From Paracoccus maritimus (GTDB taxonomy: Bacteria > Pseudomonadota > Alphaproteobacteria > Rhodobacterales > Rhodobacteraceae): 64,000 nt of DNA. Both the position numbers and the translations under genes were made by a program. Below the pieces are notes generated by a model that did no database searches, had not been told where the DNA came from, and saw nothing but the letters and a program-made list of their open reading frames with translations. Below, piece by piece: positions 57,038 through 64,000 of the stretch; position 1 is the first letter of the stretch; each line of letters starts with the position of its first letter. The stretch is taken from the NCBI RefSeq assembly GCF_025195095.1, contig NZ_JANAVZ010000006.1:186001-250000 (forward strand). Reading direction: 5' to 3'.

Positions 57038-57643
57038 ATGGACAAGTTCACAACCCTGACCGGCGTCGCGGCCCCCATGCCGCTGGTCAATATCGACACC
57101 GACATGATCATCCCCAAGCAGTTCCTGAAAACGATCAAGCGTTCCGGCCTTGGCGTGAACCTGTTCGACGAGATGCGCTATGATCGCAACGGCAGCGAAC
57201 TGCCCGATTTCGTCCTGAACCAGCCGGCCTGGCGCGACGCGCAGATCCTTGTCGCGGGCGACAATTTCGGCTGCGGCTCGTCGCGCGAACACGCGCCCTG
57301 GGCGCTGCTGGATTTCGGCATCCGCTGCGTGATCTCGACCAGCTTCGCCGACATCTTCTTCAATAACTGCTTCAAGAACGGCATCTTGCCGATCACCCTG
57401 CCCCAGGATGCCGTCGATGTGTTGATGGATGACGCCCGCAAGGGCGCCAACGCCCGGATGACCGTCGATCTGGAAAACCAGACCGTCAGCACTTCGGACG
57501 GGCAGGAATTCCATTTCGACATCGACCCGTTCCGCAAGCACTGCCTGCTGAACGGCCTCGACGATATCGGGCTGACTATGAAAAAGGCGCCCTCGATCGA
57601 TGCCTACGAGGATCAGATGGCGCAGGCCCGTCCTTGGGTCTAA
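57038..57643 (+). CDS. leuD: 3-isopropylmalate dehydratase small subunit
   Basis: 201-residue swivel domain partner of LeuC. Conserved [27 protein letters not shown] start and the [14 protein letters not shown] block are complete. The Shine-Dalgarno GAGGATCCC precedes the ATG. The 3' end overlaps the next gene by ten bases. Confidence 0.96.
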   Translation: MDKFTTLTGVAAPMPLVNIDTDMIIPKQFLKTIKRSGLGVNLFDEMRYDRNGSELPDFVLNQPAWRDAQILVAGDNFGCGSSREHAPWALLDFGIRCVISTSFADIFFNNCFKNGILPITLPQDAVDVLMDDARKGANARMTVDLENQTVSTSDGQEFHFDIDPFRKHCLLNGLDDIGLTMKKAPSIDAYEDQMAQARPWV

Positions 57644-58734
57644 GGGCCGCAGCCCTTTTGTGGCTGCTGATCGCCGCGGCTGCGATCCCTGCGGCGGCCG
57701 ATCCGATCCGCATCGCCACCTGGGATCCAGGCCTGTCGCGCAAGGGCCCCGGCCTTCTGCTGCGTGACATCGCCCGCGACGATCCGCAGGTGATGGCGGC
57801 GGCAAAGGTGATCGCCGCCGCCGCACCGGATGTGATCCTGCTGACCGGGATCGACTGGGATCATGACGCGCGCGCCTTGGAAGGTTTTTCCGGAATTCTG
57901 ACGAAAACCGGGTTGCGGCTGCCCTACAGCTTCACGGCACGCCCGAACAGCGGCATGGCAACCGGCCTCGATCTGAACGCGGATGGCCGTCTCGGCCGCG
58001 CTGACGACGCACAGGGCTGGGGGCTGTTCACCGGCCAGAACGGTATGGCAGTGCTGTCGCGTCTGCCGCTTGGCCCCGTCACCGACCACACCGACAGGCT
58101 GTGGCGCGACCTGCCGGGTGCCCTGATGCCCGACACCGCGCCCGAAATCGCGGCAGTCCAGCGCCTGTCCTCAACTGCGCATTGGGACATTCCGGTGCAG
58201 ACACCCGACGGGCCGCTGCACCTGCTGGCATGGTCCGCCACCCCGCCGGTCTTCGACGGCCCCGAGGATCGCAACGGCCGCCGCAATCATGACGAGGCCG
58301 CGTTCTGGCTGCACCACCTGCCCGACGCGCCGTTCGTCCTGATCGGCAATATCAATCTGGACCCGGTCGATGGCGAGGGTCGTGCCGAAGCCCTTCGACG
58401 CCTGCTAAGCGTCGCGCAGGACCCACAGCCTCGCAGCGCCTGGCAACCCCCGCAAACCGGCACGAATGCCCGCCATCGGGGCGACCCGGCGCTTGATACC
58501 GGCGATTTCGACGATGACGGCCCCGGCAATCTGCGCGTCGATTACATCCTGCCGGACAAGGCGCTGAGCGTCATGGACAGCGGCGTGATCTGGCCGGCCC
58601 CCGACCAGCCGCTTGCCCAGGCGGTCAAGACCGCATCGGATCACCGCCTGGTCTGGGTCGATCTGGATCTTCAGGCCTCGAAGGACGCCACCGCACCCCA
58701 GGCCAGATCCAGATCCTCATCGGTCACGCAATAG
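57634..58734 (+). CDS. Secreted endonuclease/exonuclease/phosphatase (EEP) superfamily protein
   Basis: 366 residues from a TTG inside the end of leuD, starting with a clear signal peptide ([18 protein letters not shown]). EEP hallmarks follow: RIATWDPGL (N-terminal catalytic strand), [27 protein letters not shown] and the DYILP and [10 protein letters not shown] blocks near the C-terminus. Substrate is unknown; secretion suggests extracellular nucleic acid, lipid or phosphate esters. The last about 20 residues come from sequence antisense to bioA. Confidence 0.8.
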   Translation: MGLRAAALLWLLIAAAAIPAAADPIRIATWDPGLSRKGPGLLLRDIARDDPQVMAAAKVIAAAAPDVILLTGIDWDHDARALEGFSGILTKTGLRLPYSFTARPNSGMATGLDLNADGRLGRADDAQGWGLFTGQNGMAVLSRLPLGPVTDHTDRLWRDLPGALMPDTAPEIAAVQRLSSTAHWDIPVQTPDGPLHLLAWSATPPVFDGPEDRNGRRNHDEAAFWLHHLPDAPFVLIGNINLDPVDGEGRAEALRRLLSVAQDPQPRSAWQPPQTGTNARHRGDPALDTGDFDDDGPGNLRVDYILPDKALSVMDSGVIWPAPDQPLAQAVKTASDHRLVWVDLDLQASKDATAPQARSRSSSVTQ

Positions 58735-59909
58735 GGCGGCAGCACGTAGACCGTGTTGCCCAGAGGCCGCAGCAACACACCGTTTTCCAGGAAATGCGCC
58801 CGCATCCGTGGCCCGGTCTCGGCCAGATAGCCGGCATCGCCGACCTGCAGATCCATCGCAGCGATGGTGCCGCATTGACGCAGATTGTGGAAACGTGGAT
58901 CGCCCGCGAACCGCGCCAGCCGCGCGGCCTGCATCGCGGACAGCGATTCCAGCCGCGCCTGCATCGGGCTTTGCTGCCACAACCGCACCTGCGCCAGTGC
59001 CGCCGCGCAGGCAATCGGGTTCGCCGTATAGCTGGAAGAATGATAGAACGTCCGCCGCCGGTCGGTCGAATAATGCGCCTGAAAGATCCTGTCGCTGGCC
59101 AGCGTTGCGGCCAACGGCACGACTCCACCGGTCAAGCCTTTGCTGGTGCACAGGATGTCCGGCGCGATCCCGGCATGATCGCAGGCCCACAGGCGACCGG
59201 TGCGGCCCCAGCCGGTCATTACCTCGTCCGCGATCAGCAGCACGTCATGCCGGTCGCAGATCGCGCGAAGCCCGGCCAGCACAGCGGCCGGATAGATCCG
59301 CATGCCGCCCGCCCCCAGAACCAGCGGCTCAAGGATCAGCGCCGCCATCTTGCCGCTGGCCGCCAGTTCCTCGAACGCCGCCAGGGTCGCGGCACCATCA
59401 CCGGTCGGAAAGGGCAGCTTGTCCACCGCGAACATCAGCGGGTCATAGGCTGCGTTGAACACGCCCCGCTCGCCCACGCTCATCGTGCCGATCGTGTCGC
59501 CGTGATAGCTGTCCTCGATCACCGCGATCCGGTGCCGTCCGTCGCCTTCGTGGCGCCAGTATCCCAACGCCATCTTCAACGCGACCTCGACGGCGGTCGA
59601 ACCGCTGTCGCTGTAGAAGACACGCGTCAATCCCTTGGGCGCCATGCCGACCAGCGCCTCGGCCAGCTCCTCGCCCGGCGCGTGGGTCAGCCCGGCGAAG
59701 ATCACCTGATCCATCCGGCCGGTGGCATCCTTGATGGCCTCGACGATCTCGGCCTGGCGGTGGCCATGCGTGACCACCCACCAGCTAGAGATGCCGTCCA
59801 GCAGACGCCGGCCGTCGGAGGTTTCCAGATACGCGCCGTCAGTCTCGACGATCCGGGGCGGGACAGGTTCGGTCGCGTGCTGCGTAAAGGGATGCCAGAC
59901 TGCGCTCAT
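58671..59909 (-). CDS. bioA: Adenosylmethionine-8-amino-7-oxononanoate aminotransferase
   Basis: 412-residue PLP enzyme making 7,8-diaminopelargonate for biotin. Motifs: GISSWWVVTHGHR near residue 38, YHGDTIGTMSVG, the LIADEVMTGWGRTG aspartate segment and the PLP lysine in CTSKGLTGG. The 3' end overlaps the convergent EEP gene by 64 bases. The start overlaps bioD by four bases. Last gene of bioB-F-D-A. Confidence 0.96.
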   Translation of the reverse strand: MSAVWHPFTQHATEPVPPRIVETDGAYLETSDGRRLLDGISSWWVVTHGHRQAEIVEAIKDATGRMDQVIFAGLTHAPGEELAEALVGMAPKGLTRVFYSDSGSTAVEVALKMALGYWRHEGDGRHRIAVIEDSYHGDTIGTMSVGERGVFNAAYDPLMFAVDKLPFPTGDGAATLAAFEELAASGKMAALILEPLVLGAGGMRIYPAAVLAGLRAICDRHDVLLIADEVMTGWGRTGRLWACDHAGIAPDILCTSKGLTGGVVPLAATLASDRIFQAHYSTDRRRTFYHSSSYTANPIACAAALAQVRLWQQSPMQARLESLSAMQAARLARFAGDPRFHNLRQCGTIAAMDLQVGDAGYLAETGPRMRAHFLENGVLLRPLGNTVYVLPPYCVTDEDLDLAWGAVASFEA

Positions 59910-60622
59910 CTAAAATCCTCCGGGTCAAAGTTGTCGGCCATCGCGCGGCTCAGGCTGTCGCGATCCAGCCGCGTCAGACGCGGCAGCCGGCCCAGCACCT
60001 TCACCGCGCCAAGCTGTCCGATCGTCGCGACATTGTCCCGGTTCTCATCCCCCACGAAGGCGACGCCATGGACCGGCACCTGACGCGCCCGCAGGCTTTC
60101 CAGCGCGGTCAGGCTGTGGCTGATCGTGCCCAGCCCGGTCGTGGCGACCAGGATCACCGGGATCTGCCATTCGGCGAACAGGTCGGCGAACAGAACCTTG
60201 CGCGTGACCGGCACCAGGACACCGCCTGCCCCCTCGATCACCAGCGGATCGATGTCGGGCGGCGTCAGCGTGCCGGGATCGACCTCGATCCCCTCAAGTT
60301 CGGCGGCGCGATGCGGCGACAGCGGCTCGCGCAGCAGCCAAGCCTCGGGGTGGACCTGCGCGCCGGATAGCCGCGCGACCTCGGCGGCGTCTGTGTCGGG
60401 CCGGGGCAGGTGTTGCGCCGCAACGCGCGTTAGCTGTGTACGCGCTGTGCTCGTGCTGTGCATGTCCGGTGCATGACCGGTGCGGCCCGGATTGGCGATG
60501 TTTCCGGCCAGCCCGGACTGCACCGGTTTCCAGTAATCCGCCCCGATCAACCCGCTCAGACCCGCCGCGAACACCGTCTTTCCGACATCCGTTCCGGTGC
60601 CCGTGATCACAAATCTGGCCAT
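59906..60622 (-). CDS. bioD: Dethiobiotin synthetase
   Basis: 238-residue ATP-dependent carboxylase. The P-loop is the N-terminal VITGTGTDVGKTVFAAGL (about 4-21), followed by YWKPVQSG and VIEGAGGVLVPV. Start at 60622 is set by the P-loop; the frame is open far upstream within bioF. It overlaps bioF by 16 bases. Confidence 0.94.
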   Translation of the reverse strand: MARFVITGTGTDVGKTVFAAGLSGLIGADYWKPVQSGLAGNIANPGRTGHAPDMHSTSTARTQLTRVAAQHLPRPDTDAAEVARLSGAQVHPEAWLLREPLSPHRAAELEGIEVDPGTLTPPDIDPLVIEGAGGVLVPVTRKVLFADLFAEWQIPVILVATTGLGTISHSLTALESLRARQVPVHGVAFVGDENRDNVATIGQLGAVKVLGRLPRLTRLDRDSLSRAMADNFDPEDFR

Positions 60623-61779
60623 AGTTGCTCCAGCGTCTCTGCCAGCCGGATCACATCCGCAGGCGTGGCGTTCAGGGTCAGCGAAACCCGCAACCGCGAG
60701 GTGCCTTCGGGCACCGTCGGCGGGCGAATTCCCCTGACATCGAAGCCCCTTTGCTGGATTCGCGCGGCCAGATCCATCGTTGCGGATTCCGGTCCCACGA
60801 TCAGCGGGACGATCTGGCTGCCGCTGACAGACAACTGCGGCAGGCGGCGCGACAACTCGGCCCCGAACACGGTGACATGGTCCCGCAACGCGTCGCGCCG
60901 CCATGGTTCGTCCCGCAGAATGTCCAGCGCCTCGCTGCCCGCCACCGCCATCAAGGGCGACGGGGCGGTCGCGAAGATGAACGGACGGCAGCGATTAATC
61001 ATGAAGTCGATCAAGCACTTGGCGCCGCAGACCAAAGCTCCTGATCCGCCCAGCGCCTTGCCCAGCGTGTGCAGGGTCAGCACATTCTCGCGGCCTTCCA
61101 GATGATGCGCCAACCCTCGGCCATCGGGGCCGTAGACCCCGGTCGCGTGTGCCTCATCGACCAGCAGGAAACCGTGCTGATCGGCCAGTTCGGCAAGCTG
61201 GTCCAGCGGGGCCGCATCGCCATCCATGCTGTAGAGGCTTTCGACCGCAATCCAGACCGCGCCAGTATTCCCGGCCCGCCGCCACGCCTGGATCAGGTCG
61301 CGGGCATGGTCCACGTCGCCGTGCCGGAAAAGCTGAACCTCGGCCCTGCCGGCCCGCGCGCCCTCATGTGTGCTGGCATGTGACAGCGCATCCATCAGCA
61401 ACAGGTCGCCGCGCTGCGGCAAGGTTGTGATGACAGCAAAGTTCGCGACATAGCCGCCGCCGAACCCCAACGCCGCCTCGGTCCCGAAGAACCGCGCCGC
61501 CTTGTCTTCAAACGCCGCATGCGGATCCGTGTGTCCTCGCAACAGCCGCGATCCGGCCGCGCCCACCGGCACGCCGTTGTTCAAGGCATCGCGAAGCGCG
61601 TCGGCCAGCCTTTCGGACCCGGCCAACCCAATGTAATCGTTCGAGGAAAAATCTATCCCGGCGCGCGCGACCAGTGATCGTCGCCGCGTCTGACGGGTCA
61701 ATCCGTCAAGCTGTTCCCGAAACACCGACAGCCGATCCGCGGTGCCGTCAGAGTCCTCGCGTCGCAGGTGATCGGACAT
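60607..61779 (-). CDS. bioF: 8-amino-7-oxononanoate synthase
   Basis: 390-residue PLP enzyme condensing pimeloyl-thioester with alanine. Conserved FSSNDYIGLAG, GSRLLRGHTDPHAAFED, DEAHATGVYGPDGRG and the PLP lysine in HTLGKALGGSG. It is three bases after bioB's end, tightly packed. A typical BioF. Confidence 0.94.
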   Translation of the reverse strand: MSDHLRREDSDGTADRLSVFREQLDGLTRQTRRRSLVARAGIDFSSNDYIGLAGSERLADALRDALNNGVPVGAAGSRLLRGHTDPHAAFEDKAARFFGTEAALGFGGGYVANFAVITTLPQRGDLLLMDALSHASTHEGARAGRAEVQLFRHGDVDHARDLIQAWRRAGNTGAVWIAVESLYSMDGDAAPLDQLAELADQHGFLLVDEAHATGVYGPDGRGLAHHLEGRENVLTLHTLGKALGGSGALVCGAKCLIDFMINRCRPFIFATAPSPLMAVAGSEALDILRDEPWRRDALRDHVTVFGAELSRRLPQLSVSGSQIVPLIVGPESATMDLAARIQQRGFDVRGIRPPTVPEGTSRLRVSLTLNATPADVIRLAETLEQLWPDL

Positions 61780-61782
61780 GTC

Positions 61783-62844
61783 CTAACGAAGGACCGGGAT
61801 TGCCGGATCGGCCTCCAACAATGCCGCGCGATGCGCTTCGGCCGGATCCATTTCTGGCATATGTTCGTGGACCTGCATCGGCTCAAGCCCCAGCTTGGCG
61901 AACAGACGCATGTCCTGATCCTCGCCGGGATTGTCCTTGGTCAGCAGCGTGTCCCCCACGAAGATCGAGTTCGCACCGGCAAAAAAGCACAGCGCCTGCA
62001 TCTCGTCCGACATCGCGGTGCGGCCCGCCGACAATCGCACATGGCTCTCCGGCATCATGATACGCGCCGTAGCAATCGTGCGGACGAAATCGATCGGATC
62101 GACGGGGGCGGCGTCTTCCAGCGGCGTTCCTTCGACCGGGATCAACATGTTGACGGGCACGCTTTCGGGCGGCTCGGGCAGGTTGGCCAGCGTCACAAGC
62201 ATATCGACGCGATCCTGCGTGCCCTCGCCCAGCCCAAGAATACCGCCCGAACAGACCTTGATCCCGCTGTCGCGAACATTCTGAAGGGTTTGCAGGCGAT
62301 CATCGAAGCTGCGCGTCGTGATCACATTTGAATAATACGATTCAGATGTGTCGATATTATGGTTATAATAATCCAGCCCCGCGGCCTTCAGGCGCTTTGC
62401 CTGATCGGCGTCCAGCATCCCCAGCGTCATGCATGTTTCCAGCCCAAGCGCCTTCACGCCTTCGACCATCGCAACGATCTGCGCCATGTCACGCGCTTTC
62501 GGGCTGCGCCAGGCAGCCCCCATGCAATACCGCGTCGCCCCGGCATCCCGCGCCCGCTTCGCCTCGGCGATCACGCGCTGGACCTCCATCAGCTTCGAGG
62601 CAGACAACCCGGAATCGTAGCGCGCCGACTGGCTGCAATAGGTGCAATCCTCAGGGCAGCCGCCGGTCTTGATCGACAGAAGACGGCTCATCTGGACACG
62701 ATTGGGGTTGAAATTCTGACGATGCACGGTCTGAGCGCGAAACAGCAGTTCCATGAAGGGCAGGTCAAAAATCGCCCGCGCGGTCTTGGCGGTCCAGATC
62801 AACCGCTTTTCCTCGTCGTGGCTACGAAAATTTGCCTGCGACAT
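61783..62844 (-). CDS. bioB: Biotin synthase
   Basis: 353-residue radical SAM enzyme inserting sulfur into dethiobiotin. The radical SAM cluster Cys63, Cys67, Cys70 is in [13 protein letters not shown]. The [13 protein letters not shown] and GGILGLGE blocks are complete. The ATG at 62844 has an AGGAGGATC Shine-Dalgarno. First gene of bioBFDA. No bioC, bioH or other pimelate gene is present, so the pimeloyl supply lies elsewhere. I found no BioR-type operator (TTATCTATAA-like) upstream. Confidence 0.96.
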   Translation of the reverse strand: MSQANFRSHDEEKRLIWTAKTARAIFDLPFMELLFRAQTVHRQNFNPNRVQMSRLLSIKTGGCPEDCTYCSQSARYDSGLSASKLMEVQRVIAEAKRARDAGATRYCMGAAWRSPKARDMAQIVAMVEGVKALGLETCMTLGMLDADQAKRLKAAGLDYYNHNIDTSESYYSNVITTRSFDDRLQTLQNVRDSGIKVCSGGILGLGEGTQDRVDMLVTLANLPEPPESVPVNMLIPVEGTPLEDAAPVDPIDFVRTIATARIMMPESHVRLSAGRTAMSDEMQALCFFAGANSIFVGDTLLTKDNPGEDQDMRLFAKLGLEPMQVHEHMPEMDPAEAHRAALLEADPAIPVLR

Positions 62845-62928
62845 GTCGATCCTCCTGCGAGCACTGCGAGGCGCTTCTAGCAGCTTGCCGCATTCCTGTC
62901 CAACCAACATGGCGAACATGATCGCGCA

Positions 62929-63300
62929 TCAATAGCGCGGTTTTCCAGCCTCTCGGATCTGCCGGCTCGCAAGGTCAAGAAGCGCCTCGGCGCGGCCGAA
63001 CTCTCGCACGGCGTCCCGTCTTGCGGCTTCATATCGCGGTGCCATCCGGGCAAGTTCCTGATCGGCCTTTCGCAGTTCGCGGGCGGCACGACCCGCCTGA
63101 GCATTGGCGATCCGCGACTCGGACACGGTCAGGGGCGCGACGCTGCGATAGCTTTGGTCAAGCGCCGCCTGCGATGCATCGACCCTTTGCCGGGCGGACG
63201 CCATATGGGTGCTGAAAGCCGCCAGTTTCTTCAACTCCTGTTCAGCCTTCAGGCGCGCGATACGTTCAAGCTGCGCAAGCTTGTGAGAAACACCTACCAT
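62929..63300 (-). CDS. FliJ-like coiled-coil protein next to flhB
   Basis: 123 residues, almost wholly helical with heptad-like patterns and many Ala, Glu, Arg and Gln (about 10-110). It begins MVGVSHKLAQLERI and overlaps flhB by seven bases. Position and composition suggest a FliJ-type chaperone/export stalk or a related flagellar export accessory protein, but sequence evidence alone is weak. Confidence 0.6.
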   Translation of the reverse strand: MVGVSHKLAQLERIARLKAEQELKKLAAFSTHMASARQRVDASQAALDQSYRSVAPLTVSESRIANAQAGRAARELRKADQELARMAPRYEAARRDAVREFGRAEALLDLASRQIREAGKPRY

Positions 63301-64000
63301 CCCGCACGGGCCTTCTGGCGCATTTTCTCGGCAAATCTTATCGCGGCCGCGACCGCCGCGAAGTGATCGCGCCTGATTTCCTGACCGATCTCGACGCTGG
63401 CGTGAATGGCCCTTGCGCAAGGGGGATCCGACCAGATCGGCACCTTCGCCTCGCGGGCCTTGGCGCGGATACGTGCAGCAACCTCATCCGTGCCCTTGGC
63501 CAGACACACCGGCGCCCTGCCGCTGCCACGCTGCCATTCCAAGGCCACCGCGTAATGCGTCGGGTTCACGATCACGACATCCGCTTTCGCGACATCGGCA
63601 AGCATCTGCTTCATGGCGATATCCACGGCCCGCTGGCGCCGCGCCGCTTTCAGATGCGGATCTCCTTCGGCCTCCTTGTGCTCATCCTCCATCTCCTTTC
63701 GTGACATTCGATTCTTGCGGCGGTGCTCGTGCCACTTCCACAGCATGTCCAGCGCCGCGAAGCCGACCGATATTGCGACCGCCATCAGCAGCACCTGCCC
63801 CAGAAGAAGGCTCAGCCCGATCACCCAGCGATCCCCCGTCATCGCGCTGCCCGCCAACCTGTCCAGCAGGGCCGCGAAAAGGTACCACCCGCCAAGGCAG
63901 ACCAGCGCGGCCTTGCCAAACGAAATCGCGAAGGTCACCAGCCCGGACGCACCGAATTTCTGGGATGCGTTCTTGATCGGATTCAGCCTGTTGAAATCAG
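63294..64000 (-). CDS. flhB: Flagellar export apparatus protein FlhB, C-terminal part (truncated by window edge)
   Basis: The frame continues past base 64000, where it reads NRLNPIKNASQKFGASGLV before the segment with two membrane helices and the cytoplasmic domain. The self-cleaving motif NPTH is intact (VVIVNPTHYAVAL), needed for the switch from hook to filament export. The internal GTG at 63938 is not the start. It marks a flagellar cluster extending to the right. Confidence 0.93.
   Translation of the reverse strand, partial: DFNRLNPIKNASQKFGASGLVTFAISFGKAALVCLGGWYLFAALLDRLAGSAMTGDRWVIGLSLLLGQVLLMAVAISVGFAALDMLWKWHEHRRKNRMSRKEMEDEHKEAEGDPHLKAARRQRAVDIAMKQMLADVAKADVVIVNPTHYAVALEWQRGSGRAPVCLAKGTDEVAARIRAKAREAKVPIWSDPPCARAIHASVEIGQEIRRDHFAAVAAAIRFAEKMRQKARAGW

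Noticed and set aside
62845..62928. BioR-type operator upstream of bioB
   Set aside because: No TTATCTATAA-like palindrome in the upstream region.

Overview
The window is a gene-dense, high-GC (about two thirds G+C by eye) stretch of an alphaproteobacterial chromosome. It is most likely from Paracoccus or a close relative in the Rhodobacteraceae/Paracoccaceae. The evidence is a soxXYZABCD thiosulfate-oxidation cluster with a SoxS/SoxR pair, Tat-exported redox proteins, heterotetrameric sarcosine oxidase, a pyrB/pyrC' pair, and the module rsfS-rlmH-gpmI-envC-ctpA-rppH. I see no insertion sequences, prophage genes, CRISPR arrays, rRNA or tRNA genes. Both ends cut genes: copA on the left and flhB on the right.

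Layout. 1-3.4 kb: metal homeostasis (CopA, a periplasmic SGNH esterase, PCu(A)C, a small Cys protein, CutA) and rpmB. 3.5-5.6 kb: Ada and the MeaB chaperone. 5.6-12.0 kb: the minus-strand sox cluster (soxX-Y-Z-A-B-C-D), divergent from soxS-soxR (12.3-13.1 kb). 13.2-20 kb: serS, a membrane protein, the yfgM-bamB-der operon and a small RTX-repeat protein. 20-26.7 kb: sodB and a sarcosine oxidase operon (soxB, an 85-aa membrane protein, a TfoX-domain gene, soxD, soxA, soxG). 26.9-31.4 kb: ccmI, ruvX, a DUF1289 gene and katG. 31.4-37.4 kb: an aminotransferase, cydA-cydB-cydX, a lone Lrp ligand-binding domain and a MATE exporter. 37.6-40.8 kb: pyrB, a low-GC orphan gene, pyrC' and plsY. 40.8-44.3 kb: small membrane proteins, glutamate-cysteine ligase and a secreted protein. 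44.4-46.5 kb: ilvC divergent from two tandem Lrp regulators. 46.6-54.6 kb: a P5C-reductase-like protein, rppH-ctpA-envC-gpmI, rlmH-rsfS and an MscS channel. 54.7-58.7 kb: a possible leader, leuC, an opposite-strand membrane gene, leuD and an EEP-family protein. 58.7-62.8 kb: bioB-F-D-A. 62.9-64 kb: a FliJ-like protein and flhB.

How the genes work together. Sulfur oxidation dominates. SoxXA, SoxYZ, SoxB and SoxCD form the complete periplasmic thiosulfate-oxidising system, SoxS is a periplasmic thiol protein, and SoxR has the cysteine pair of persulfide-sensing ArsR repressors. An intrinsic terminator between soxA and soxB, and a sequence shared by the soxX/soxS and soxB upstream regions, suggest two expression tiers. 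CcmI fits the need for c-type cytochromes (SoxX, SoxA, SoxD). KatG, SodB, glutathione synthesis and cytochrome bd form a scattered oxidative-stress and respiratory set. Note that 'sox' names two unrelated systems here: sulfur oxidation and sarcosine oxidase.

Most noteworthy: the internal sox terminator and candidate SoxR sites; the dihydroorotase-like PyrC' without its metal and catalytic residues, next to an inserted low-GC gene; a 42-codon cydX; rsfS apparently starting at CTG; a LytM protein without metal ligands; structured elements in the sarcosine oxidase operon; and a short ORF plus terminator in front of leuC.
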